Assembly: GCA_017464045.1 (NCBI GenBank)
Contig: JAFUEG010000166.1
Location: 1 to 7,621 of the forward strand
DNA: 7,621 nt
Source: Lachnospiraceae bacterium
GTDB taxonomy: Bacteria > Bacillota_A > Clostridia > Lachnospirales > Lachnospiraceae
Reading direction: 5' to 3'
Below are positions 1 through 5,409 of this stretch, one piece after another; within the stretch, counting starts at the first letter, position 1, and each line of letters opens with the position of its first letter. Both the position numbers and the translations under genes were made by a program. The notes under the pieces were generated by a model. That model was not told the origin of the DNA and did no database searches. It worked only from the letters and a program-made list of their open reading frames with translations.

Positions 1-313
1 AATCAATTTTCTGAAGCTTATCCTCTTTTATCAATCTCTCAATCATATAATCAGATGGAATAATCACATCATACTTCTCTCCGCTCTGAACCTTTGTGTA
101 CATAGATTCATTGGAATCAAAGGTTTCATAAACCACCTTACAATCAAATTCCTTCTCAAAATCATGAATAAGTTCAGTATCAATGTACTCTCCCGCATTA
201 TAAACCTTTAAAGTTTTGCTATTCTTACTCCCACAGCCTGTTATAAGGCTCATACTAAGAGTCATCGCCATAACCACACCGGCGATTTTTTTCATGATAG
301 ACGTTTTTTTCAA
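1..313 (-). CDS. potD: Spermidine/putrescine ABC transporter substrate-binding lipoprotein PotD (5' part only)
   Basis: Extracytoplasmic solute-binding lipoprotein that captures polyamines and hands them to the PotBC channel. Only the first 104 codons are here; the gene continues past base 1. A TTG start is chosen because AAGGAGG lies 10 bases upstream. The in-frame ATG at 295 is 28 bases from that site, too far. The product opens with Lys residues and a hydrophobic stretch ending in a lipobox, ITGC, with the lipidated Cys at residue 27. The mature part has VYNAGEYID, SNESMYTKV and YDVIIPSDYMI, matching the PotD N-terminal lobe, including the conserved SNE-MY and VIPSDY segments. Known PotD proteins usually have Trp where this one has Ala in YNA. 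It is last in potABCD, 56 bases after potC. A related binding protein for another small cation is possible but less likely given the operon. Confidence 0.88.
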   Translation of the reverse strand, partial: MKKTSIMKKIAGVVMAMTLSMSLITGCGSKNSKTLKVYNAGEYIDTELIHDFEKEFDCKVVYETFDSNESMYTKVQSGEKYDVIIPSDYMIERLIKEDKLQKID

Positions 314-323
314 CTTATTATCT

Positions 324-330
324 CCTCCTT
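324..330 (-). promoter_or_regulatory. Ribosome binding site of potD
   Basis: A full AAGGAGG lies 10 bases before a TTG codon and decides the start of potD. The first ATG in frame is 18 bases further downstream. Confidence 0.75.
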
Positions 331-369
331 TTTGTATGTAAATTATATAATAACCGATAGATTTATCGA

Positions 370-1158
370 TTACTTTCTGTTTTTCTTTCTTCCTGCTATG
401 GCAGGTATAACATTTACCAAAATAAGTGTAATAGCAATAACCAAAATAACTATTGTCGAAAGCGCATTTATGGTCGGATTCGTTCTCTTGGTCATGTTGT
501 AAACAACAATCGATATATTGGATACTCCATTACCCGTTACAAAGTATGAAATTACAAAGTCATCAAAGGACATTGTAAATGCCAAAAGCACTCCTGCAAA
601 GATTCCCTCCTTAAGCATAGGGAGGATTACCTTGGTAAGCGCTTGAAACGGTGTGGCACCAAGATCCATGGCAGCATTGGCCAGATTTGGATCCATGGTT
701 CTTACCTTTGGATAAACGCTCGTAATTACATATGGTGTACAAAATGCAATATGAGCAAGGAGCATCGTCAGATAACCTTTTTCCAGATGAAATGCAGAAA
801 AAAGTATCATAAGTCCTATAGCCGTAACGATATCCGGATTCATAATCGGAACATTGTTTACATTTATCACAAGTTCCTTTAAAACTTTTTTGTTTTTTGA
901 CAGACCTATCGATGTAAGCGTACCAAGCACAGTTGAAATGATAGTCGCAAGTATTGCTATGGAAAGCGAAACCCATACTGCTCTCATTATATCGCTGCTT
1001 TCAAAAAGATTTTGATACCATCTTAAAGAAAAGCTTTGAAATTTTGTAAGTGACTTGGATGAATTAAATGAATAAAACATCGTCACAACTATCGGCAGAT
1101 ATAAAAATATAAAACAAAGTGCTATGTAAAGGATAGCGCCTATTTTCCTCTTTTTCAT
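370..1158 (-). CDS. potC: Spermidine/putrescine ABC transporter permease PotC
   Basis: Inner-membrane permease subunit that forms the polyamine channel with PotB and is driven by PotA. The protein has 262 residues, near the usual PotC length of about 260. About six membrane segments can be seen, near residues 7-29, 58-85, 108-123, 129-149, 186-207 and 231-256. The cytoplasmic coupling loop (EAA-type motif) that docks on the ATPase begins near residue 161 as NAAMDLGATPFQAL. Asp-Asp in SFDDFVISYF (around 188-196) is typical of PotC-type permeases. It starts with ATG 6 bases after the potB stop; its ribosome binding site lies within the last codons of potB. The tail is basic (RKKNRK). The gene order ABCD supports PotC rather than a second PotB. 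Confidence 0.93.
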   Translation of the reverse strand: MKKRKIGAILYIALCFIFLYLPIVVTMFYSFNSSKSLTKFQSFSLRWYQNLFESSDIMRAVWVSLSIAILATIISTVLGTLTSIGLSKNKKVLKELVINVNNVPIMNPDIVTAIGLMILFSAFHLEKGYLTMLLAHIAFCTPYVITSVYPKVRTMDPNLANAAMDLGATPFQALTKVILPMLKEGIFAGVLLAFTMSFDDFVISYFVTGNGVSNISIVVYNMTKRTNPTINALSTIVILVIAITLILVNVIPAIAGRKKNRK

Positions 1159-1164
1159 AAGCCG

Positions 1165-1992
1165 CTACTCCTCCTCTATCTCGTCTTTATCAATCTTCTT
1201 CATAAATGTGATTGACATAAGTATAATAAATGCAAGAATAACCGAGATGGCACTTCCGAAATTCCAGTCTCCTATGGAGATAAACTGATTTTCGATAAGG
1301 TTACCGATAAGTGTATACTGTCCTCCTCCCAAAAGTTTCGGTATGACGAAGGTTGAGATAGAAAGTAGGAAGGTCATTATTACACCATTTAAAACTCCCG
1401 GTATAGAAAGCTTAAAGGTCACTCTCCAGAAAGTCTTAAACTTGTTGGCACCCAAATCATAAGCCGCCTCTATAAGTGAATGATCCATCTTGCTGAGTGA
1501 GGTATATATAGGAATAACCATAAACGGCAGTAAATCACTTACAAGGCCGAGAACCACCGCAAAATCGGTATACATCATATTAATCGGTTCAAATCCCAAC
1601 TTTACAAGCACTGTATTAATAAGACCATTATCCGATAAAAGTGAAATCCATGCATAGGTTCTAAGCAGGGTATTAATCCACATAGGTATAGTAACTATGA
1701 GAATCAATATACTCTGCACCTTCTCACTAAACGAGGTGATTAAATATGCAAGTGTATACCCGACTAAAAAACAGATTATAACTGATAAAATTCCCAACTT
1801 AAAGGATTTAACAAAAACATCCACATATATAGGTTCCGTCATCCTTTTGAAATTTTCAAATGTAAACTGTATATTAAGAAGTTCATTTCCACCCTTTGTA
1901 ACTGAGTAAAGTATGATCATAAGAAGCGGAAGAACTACTATTACGCCTGCCCATACAATATACGGCCAGATCATCTTACGAAAATGCTTCAT
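1165..1992 (-). CDS. potB: Spermidine/putrescine ABC transporter permease PotB
   Basis: Membrane permease partner of PotC in the polyamine importer. It has 275 residues, the usual family length. Hydrophobic segments lie near 9-31, 65-86, 93-110, 143-164, 197-219 and 247-264. The EAA coupling loop starts at Glu175 (EAAYDLGANKFKTF), and the LLRTYAWISLL stretch (109-119) is characteristic of PotB. The ATG at 1992 is chosen over the in-frame ATG at 2013. It has GGAGG 6 bases upstream and shares one base with the potA stop (TAATG), whereas the upstream ATG has no ribosome binding site and would overlap potA by 22 bases. The overlap implies translational coupling to potA. The C-terminus ends in three Glu codons that also form the potC ribosome binding site. 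Confidence 0.93.
   Translation of the reverse strand: MKHFRKMIWPYIVWAGVIVVLPLLMIILYSVTKGGNELLNIQFTFENFKRMTEPIYVDVFVKSFKLGILSVIICFLVGYTLAYLITSFSEKVQSILILIVTIPMWINTLLRTYAWISLLSDNGLINTVLVKLGFEPINMMYTDFAVVLGLVSDLLPFMVIPIYTSLSKMDHSLIEAAYDLGANKFKTFWRVTFKLSIPGVLNGVIMTFLLSISTFVIPKLLGGGQYTLIGNLIENQFISIGDWNFGSAISVILAFIILMSITFMKKIDKDEIEEE
1168..1176 (-). promoter_or_regulatory. Ribosome binding site of potC, inside the end of potB
   Basis: GAGGAGGAG directly precedes the potB stop codon and lies 9 bases before the potC ATG. It is read as the three terminal Glu codons of PotB. Confidence 0.7.
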
Positions 1993-3050
1993 TAGTTTCC
2001 TCCGTTCTCCCAATCCATACGATACATTACATGGATGTCATCCGGTCCGAATTTAAGTCCCACTTCAAGTCCCGGTTTGAAATAATCGGTAGTATGTATA
2101 AGATAATTTCTATGTTTTGTTTCAACAACTATCTCATGGTGAACTCCCTTAAAAATAATTGATGAAACCTTCCCCTTTATCTTTGCCTCCTTTGGTTTAA
2201 CAATATCTATATCCTCCGGACGAATAACAACTTCTACAGCCTCATTATTCTTAAATCCCTTATCTACGCACTCAAATTCATAATCATCAAATGATACGAG
2301 GCAATCCTTAATCATGGTTGCTTCGATTATATTGGATTCACCGATAAAGCTGGCAACAAATCTGTTTTCCGGCTCATTATATATATCCTCCGGAGTTCCT
2401 ACCTGCTGGATTACACCCTCATGCATAACCACAACAGTATCCGACATTGAAAGAGCCTCCTCCTGGTCATGAGTTACAAATATAAATGTAATTCCGACCT
2501 CTTTTTGTATCTTCTTAAGTTCAATCTGCATCTCCTTACGAAGTTTGGCATCAAGTGCACCTAAAGGTTCATCCAATAAAAGTACTTTAGGCTCATTCAC
2601 AAGTGCTCTAGCTATGGCAACTCTTTGCTGCTGACCGCCTGAAAGCTTAGTAACATCACGTTTATCGAATCCTTCTAGGCCAACAAGTTTAAGCATTTTT
2701 TTTACCTTATGCTCTATAAGCTTTTTATCCATCTTTTTTATCTTTAAGCCAAATGCTACATTATCATATACATTTAAAAACGGAAAAAGCGAATATTTTT
2801 GGAAAACAGTATTGACCTCTCTTTTATAAGAAGGAATTTTGGCTATATCAACACCATCAAAAATAACCTCACCATGACTCGGCTCCTCAAAGCCTGCAAT
2901 AATCCTGAGTGTAGTTGTCTTACCGCAGCCGGACGGTCCAAGAAGCGTAAGGAATTCATTTTCGCGAATATTTAAATCTATACCCTTCAGAACCTGCTGC
3001 TCACCGAAGTTTTTACTTAATCCTTTTAATTCAATCAAAACCTCGCTCAA
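1992..3050 (-). CDS. potA: Spermidine/putrescine ABC transporter ATP-binding protein PotA
   Basis: Cytoplasmic ATPase that powers polyamine uptake through PotBC. The protein has 352 residues. Visible motifs are Walker A GPSGCGKT (38-45), Q-loop Gln84, ABC signature LSGGQ (136-140), Walker B VLLLDEP (156-162, with catalytic Glu161), the LGALD D-loop just after it, and the switch His194 in THDQEEAL. A regulatory TOBE-type domain fills about 240-345, with VVIRPEDI typical of the PotA/MalK-like group. The start codon is TTG, supported by AAGGAGG 7 bases upstream; no better start is seen. It is first in the operon, about 40 bases after the predicted transcription start. Its stop overlaps the potB ATG by one base. 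All ATPase residues are intact, so the gene should be functional. Confidence 0.95.
   Translation of the reverse strand: MSEVLIELKGLSKNFGEQQVLKGIDLNIRENEFLTLLGPSGCGKTTTLRIIAGFEEPSHGEVIFDGVDIAKIPSYKREVNTVFQKYSLFPFLNVYDNVAFGLKIKKMDKKLIEHKVKKMLKLVGLEGFDKRDVTKLSGGQQQRVAIARALVNEPKVLLLDEPLGALDAKLRKEMQIELKKIQKEVGITFIFVTHDQEEALSMSDTVVVMHEGVIQQVGTPEDIYNEPENRFVASFIGESNIIEATMIKDCLVSFDDYEFECVDKGFKNNEAVEVVIRPEDIDIVKPKEAKIKGKVSSIIFKGVHHEIVVETKHRNYLIHTTDYFKPGLEVGLKFGPDDIHVMYRMDWENGGN
1999..2003 (-). promoter_or_regulatory. Ribosome binding site of potB, inside the end of potA
   Basis: GGAGG ends 6 bases before the potB ATG at 1992. It sits in the last Gly-Gly codons of potA and decides the shorter start of potB. 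Confidence 0.7.
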
Positions 3051-3057
3051 TTTTCTT

Positions 3058-3064
3058 CCTCCTT
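3058..3064 (-). promoter_or_regulatory. Ribosome binding site of potA
   Basis: AAGGAGG lies 7 bases before TTG at 3050, supporting a non-ATG start for potA. Confidence 0.75.
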
Positions 3065-3087
3065 ATGAAACCGTATAATATTCACAC

Positions 3088-3103
3088 ATAATGCAAACAT
3101 TAT
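3088..3103. repeat. Inverted repeat over the potA -10 box (candidate operator)
   Basis: ATAATG and CATTAT form perfect 6-base arms around a 4-base centre. The repeat covers five bases of the -10 box and runs to about the expected transcription start. A protein bound here would block RNA polymerase, so it may be an operator. No regulator gene lies beside it, and in such AT-rich DNA it could be chance. Confidence 0.35.
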
Positions 3104-3127
3104 ACAATGTAGAAAAGTCAATGTAAA
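3099..3127 (-). promoter_or_regulatory. Sigma-A type promoter of potABCD
   Basis: On the minus strand, a -35 TTTACA (3127-3122, one mismatch from TTGACA) is followed by exactly 17 bases and a perfect -10 TATAAT (3104-3099). Transcription would start near 3092, giving a leader of about 42 bases before the potA TTG. That is too short for a riboswitch. Confidence 0.75.
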
Positions 3128-3128
3128 T

Positions 3129-3161
3129 AAAAAAATAATAATTTTAAGCTATCATTTTTTT
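3129..3161 (-). terminator. Weak AT-only hairpin between the 3167-3910 gene and the pot promoter
   Basis: Arms of 12 bases (3129-3140 and 3150-3161) pair with one G-T wobble around a 9-base loop. Reading the minus strand, the hairpin begins with an A-run and ends in a T-run. It lies right after the stop at 3167 and before the pot -35 box, where a terminator is expected. The stem has almost no G-C pairs, so it would be weak. Confidence 0.3.
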
Positions 3162-3166
3162 GCAAA

Positions 3167-3910
3167 TCAACTATAATTTGTTTTGTCATCCTCCTCAACA
3201 TAAAACGGATTATTTTCACATGACTTATTGTTGCAATTTTCACATATTCCTTCACAAATCTGTGCAGGATTTTCAGTTAATATAGCATAAAAAACAACAC
3301 TTTTTGCAGGAGTCAGTACACCATATTTATTGGCAGTTATTTCCTTATCACTTTTTTTTCCCAAATCACTGCCACTTAGCTCCATTGTGCCAATTTCTTC
3401 ATTGTACAGCATTAAATCATCATTTATTTCATCATCTGTTTTCTTATTTTGTAAGGCCTTATCTGTTTCTTTTATTTCTTGTAAAAGTTCAGGTATTTTT
3501 TCTGTGCTTATTTCATCTCCGATAAATACATATCTTTTTACATATCTTCTATGATATTTAGCATACATATTATTAAATTCAACATACATTTTCATCAAAA
3601 GCTCGTTTGTGATACAGTCAAGCATATATGCCTTATCAATTTCTCCCTTTTTTGTATAATCATCCTTTAGCTCATCCAAACCTATTCCAAGTCTCATGCT
3701 TACTATAGCTGCCTGACTATCATCTATCTGCTTTATACCCGTCACGCGTCGATTTATCCTATACGCAGCATATGGCTTTATACACTCCATTATTTTATTA
3801 TATATATCAGCTAATTCCTGCTTTTCATTTGTACTAAAATGATATTTTTCCATCACCTGCTCGATAAATCTTTCCGGATTTGGCTGATTTATGTTCATTC
3901 TTATTCTCAT
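3167..3910 (-). CDS. Divergent protein related to the B12-dependent methionine synthase activation domain
   Basis: The soluble product has 247 residues and no signal peptide or membrane segment. The layout resembles the stand-alone methionine synthase activation-domain proteins of Clostridia. There is an early Tyr-Arg stretch (YAAYRINRRV, 48-57), then a hydrophobic block with LGIGLDEL and AYMLDCITNELL (74-105). Near the end come a LTPAKSVVFYAIL segment (199-211) and a Cys cluster, Cys219, 223, 226 and 231, followed by NPFY. Family members usually carry an RxxPGYGD-like S-adenosylmethionine-binding segment in the middle. None is visible here; instead residues 140-190 are charged and low in complexity. 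I infer a degenerate or repurposed relative; reactivation of MetH is not assured. ATG at 3910 is chosen because GGAG lies 6 bases upstream; the in-frame TTG at 3934 lacks such a site. The gene diverges from the PilZ gene. Confidence 0.55.
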   Translation of the reverse strand: MRIRMNINQPNPERFIEQVMEKYHFSTNEKQELADIYNKIMECIKPYAAYRINRRVTGIKQIDDSQAAIVSMRLGIGLDELKDDYTKKGEIDKAYMLDCITNELLMKMYVEFNNMYAKYHRRYVKRYVFIGDEISTEKIPELLQEIKETDKALQNKKTDDEINDDLMLYNEEIGTMELSGSDLGKKSDKEITANKYGVLTPAKSVVFYAILTENPAQICEGICENCNNKSCENNPFYVEEDDKTNYS

Positions 3911-3916
3911 ATATTT

Positions 3917-3920
3917 CTCC
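3917..3920 (-). promoter_or_regulatory. Ribosome binding site deciding the 3910 start
   Basis: GGAG lies 6 bases before ATG at 3910. It falls inside the extension that would be coded from the TTG at 3934, which argues against that earlier start. Confidence 0.55.
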
Positions 3921-3986
3921 GATTTTATATTCAATTATTGTACAGCATTAAAAAATATTTATTACATACAAATTATTAACATTAAT

Positions 3987-3992
3987 ATTATA
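3987..3992 (-). promoter_or_regulatory. Possible -10 box for the 3167-3910 gene
   Basis: A perfect TATAAT lies on the minus strand about 75 bases before the start codon, in the 216-base divergent gap. No convincing -35 box is found at 16-18 bases. In such AT-rich DNA this is only a candidate. Confidence 0.25.
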
Positions 3993-4076
3993 AACTAACA
4001 GACCAAATATTAAACCATTAATTTACAATCTTTTTATAATTTTTCAAATATTTATATAGCATAATTCCAAATAATT

Positions 4077-4085
4077 TGTTATAAT
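4077..4085 (+). promoter_or_regulatory. Extended -10 promoter of the PilZ gene
   Basis: TGTTATAAT combines the TGn extension with a perfect TATAAT (4080-4085). No good -35 box is seen, which extended -10 promoters can tolerate. Transcription would start near 4092, about 35 bases before the ATG. Confidence 0.5.
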
Positions 4086-4116
4086 TAAGAAAATATTTGT
4101 GCGAAATTAATAATAC

Positions 4117-4121
4117 GGAGG
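4117..4121 (+). promoter_or_regulatory. Ribosome binding site of the PilZ gene
   Basis: GGAGG lies 5 bases before ATG at 4127. It rules out the in-frame TTG at 4097, whose reading would run through this site. Confidence 0.7.
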
Positions 4122-4126
4122 TATTT

Positions 4127-4471
4127 ATGGAAGAAAAAAGAAAAAATAAAAGACTTCCTATAAAAATCAAGTTGGAAGTATCTAATCTTTTTAAACAAGA
4201 CGGAATTAAAATTGACGCACTTGATACAGAGATTGAGGTTTTTGACATATCAAGAGCAGGTATCGGTTTTATGTCAGTTACCAAGCTGCCAACCGATTAT
4301 TATTTCAACGCAACTATAGAATTTGATAACTCAGATGAAATTATACTTTCAGTTGTTAAAATTCTTTACAGAACACCGATTGGAGACTACGGTTACAGAT
4401 ACGGATGTGAATTTATCGGTCTTCCATCTATGTATGACCATATTTTTGAAGAGTATGGCGAAACACTTTAA
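4127..4471 (+). CDS. Stand-alone PilZ-domain protein, probable cyclic-di-GMP receptor
   Basis: Small cytoplasmic protein of 114 residues made almost entirely of one PilZ domain. The two ligand-binding signatures are both present: RxxxR (Arg5 and Arg9, in RKNKRLP) and D/NxSxxG (DISRAG, 40-45). The rest alternates like a beta barrel, ending in YRYGCEFIGL, the typical last strand. Known PilZ proteins bind cyclic-di-GMP and act on motility, adhesion or exopolysaccharide through a partner. No output domain is attached, so it must work through another protein, which I cannot identify here. It is the only plus-strand gene, is monocistronic, has its own promoter and is followed by a strong terminator. 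It faces the polysaccharide genes convergently, so co-regulation with them is not implied by layout. Confidence 0.88.
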   Translation: MEEKRKNKRLPIKIKLEVSNLFKQDGIKIDALDTEIEVFDISRAGIGFMSVTKLPTDYYFNATIEFDNSDEIILSVVKILYRTPIGDYGYRYGCEFIGLPSMYDHIFEEYGETL

Positions 4472-4490
4472 AATATAAAATCTTTCTCAT

Positions 4491-4542
4491 AAAAAGGAGG
4501 GGGAGTTCACTTACAATCAAGTGGCTCCCCTTCCCCTTTTTT
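4491..4542. terminator. Strong bidirectional intrinsic terminator
   Basis: A long GC-rich hairpin lies between convergent genes. CACTT/AAGTG and GGGGAG/CTCCCC pair around a 6-base loop (4513-4518), with further imperfect G-C pairs below. It is flanked by an A-run at 4491-4495 and a T-run at 4537-4542. It can stop the PilZ transcript rightward and the rmlD transcript leftward, whose stop codon is about 25 bases away. Confidence 0.88.
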
Positions 4543-4566
4543 AATTATTTTAATTTAACAAAAATT

Positions 4567-5409
4567 TTAATTCATCTCATCAAAGTATTCTTTTAATGCG
4601 TCCTCCCAGTTTGCAAACTTAAAATCAGTTGAGAGAGAGAGCATATAATTATTAAGTACTGAATATGCAGGTCTTTTTGCAGGTGTTGGATATTCATCTG
4701 TTGTGAGTCTTTTAACCTTAACATCCATATTGGCATATTCAAATATCTTCTCGGCAAAATCTGCCCATGAACAGAATCCTTCACATGTTCCGTGGAATAT
4801 TCCATAATTATCTGTCGGCTCAAGCACGTGTATTGCTTTTGCAAGTTCTTTCGCACTTGTAGGTGATCCAATCTGGTCGGCAACTACTCCAACCTCTCCC
4901 TTTTCCTTTCCCAGATTTATCATCGTCTTTACAAAATTCTTACCGTCACCATATAGCCATGCTGTTCTTACTATAAAAAATCTATCTGCAAACTGTCTAA
5001 CAAAATTTTCGCCCTCAAGTTTTGTTTTTCCATATGCTCCAAGAGGAGCAACAGGCGAAAACTCGTCATACGGCTCTGTTGCTGAGCCATCAAAAACATA
5101 ATCTGTTGATACATGTATTATTTTAGCACCAACGCTTGTTGCCGCAATACTAAGGTTCCTAGGGCCGATTGCATTTATTTTATAAGCCAAATCCCACTGT
5201 GACTCACACAAATTTACATTGGTATGTGCCGCACAGTTTATTATAACATCCGGTTTTTTTTCACTAACGAAATCCATAACCGCTTTAATATCAGTTATAT
5301 CAAGTTCTGCCACATCAGTATTAATAAGCATTACATCTTCATTTTTATATTCCTTGTTTATAGCTCTTCCAAGCTGTCCATTACAGCCTGTAACCAATAT
5401 TTTTTTCAT
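4567..5409 (-). CDS. rmlD: dTDP-4-dehydrorhamnose reductase RmlD
   Basis: Cytoplasmic short-chain dehydrogenase family enzyme that makes dTDP-L-rhamnose from dTDP-4-dehydro-L-rhamnose with NAD(P)H, the last step of the pathway. It has 280 residues, the normal length. Visible features are the nucleotide-binding GxxGxxG motif at 8-14 (GCNGQLG), STDYVFDG (101-108), the catalytic YxxxK pair Tyr126/Lys130 (YGKTK), RTAWLYG (148-154), DQIGSPTSA (178-186) and RPAYSVL late in the protein, all RmlD hallmarks. ATG at 5409 overlaps the stop of the preceding sugar transferase by one base (TAATG), with GGAGG 6 bases upstream, so the two are translationally coupled. rmlA, rmlB and rmlC are not in the window. 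It is the last gene before the terminator. Confidence 0.93.
   Translation of the reverse strand: MKKILVTGCNGQLGRAINKEYKNEDVMLINTDVAELDITDIKAVMDFVSEKKPDVIINCAAHTNVNLCESQWDLAYKINAIGPRNLSIAATSVGAKIIHVSTDYVFDGSATEPYDEFSPVAPLGAYGKTKLEGENFVRQFADRFFIVRTAWLYGDGKNFVKTMINLGKEKGEVGVVADQIGSPTSAKELAKAIHVLEPTDNYGIFHGTCEGFCSWADFAEKIFEYANMDVKVKRLTTDEYPTPAKRPAYSVLNNYMLSLSTDFKFANWEDALKEYFDEMN

Noticed and set aside
355..368. Small hairpin CGATA-gatt-TATCG between potC and potD
   Set aside because: Only a 5-base stem with no T-run; too weak to call a terminator or processing site, though a weak mRNA role cannot be excluded.
611..976. 121-codon minus-strand frame inside potC
   Set aside because: Out-of-frame shadow of potC; rich in Cys, Tyr and Gly with no domain or start signal.
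1992..2013. Longer potB start at the ATG at 2013
   Set aside because: No ribosome binding site precedes it and it would extend the overlap with potA; the ATG at 1992 has GGAGG at 6 bases.
3051..3092. Riboswitch or attenuator upstream of potA
   Set aside because: The predicted leader is only about 42 bases and holds little besides the ribosome binding site.
3911..3934. Longer start (TTG at 3934) for the activation-like gene
   Set aside because: No ribosome binding site upstream; the GGAG used by the ATG at 3910 lies inside this extension.
4018..4284. 88-codon minus-strand reading frame opposite the PilZ gene
   Set aside because: It is antisense to a gene with clear PilZ motifs, has no recognisable domain, and crosses the PilZ promoter.
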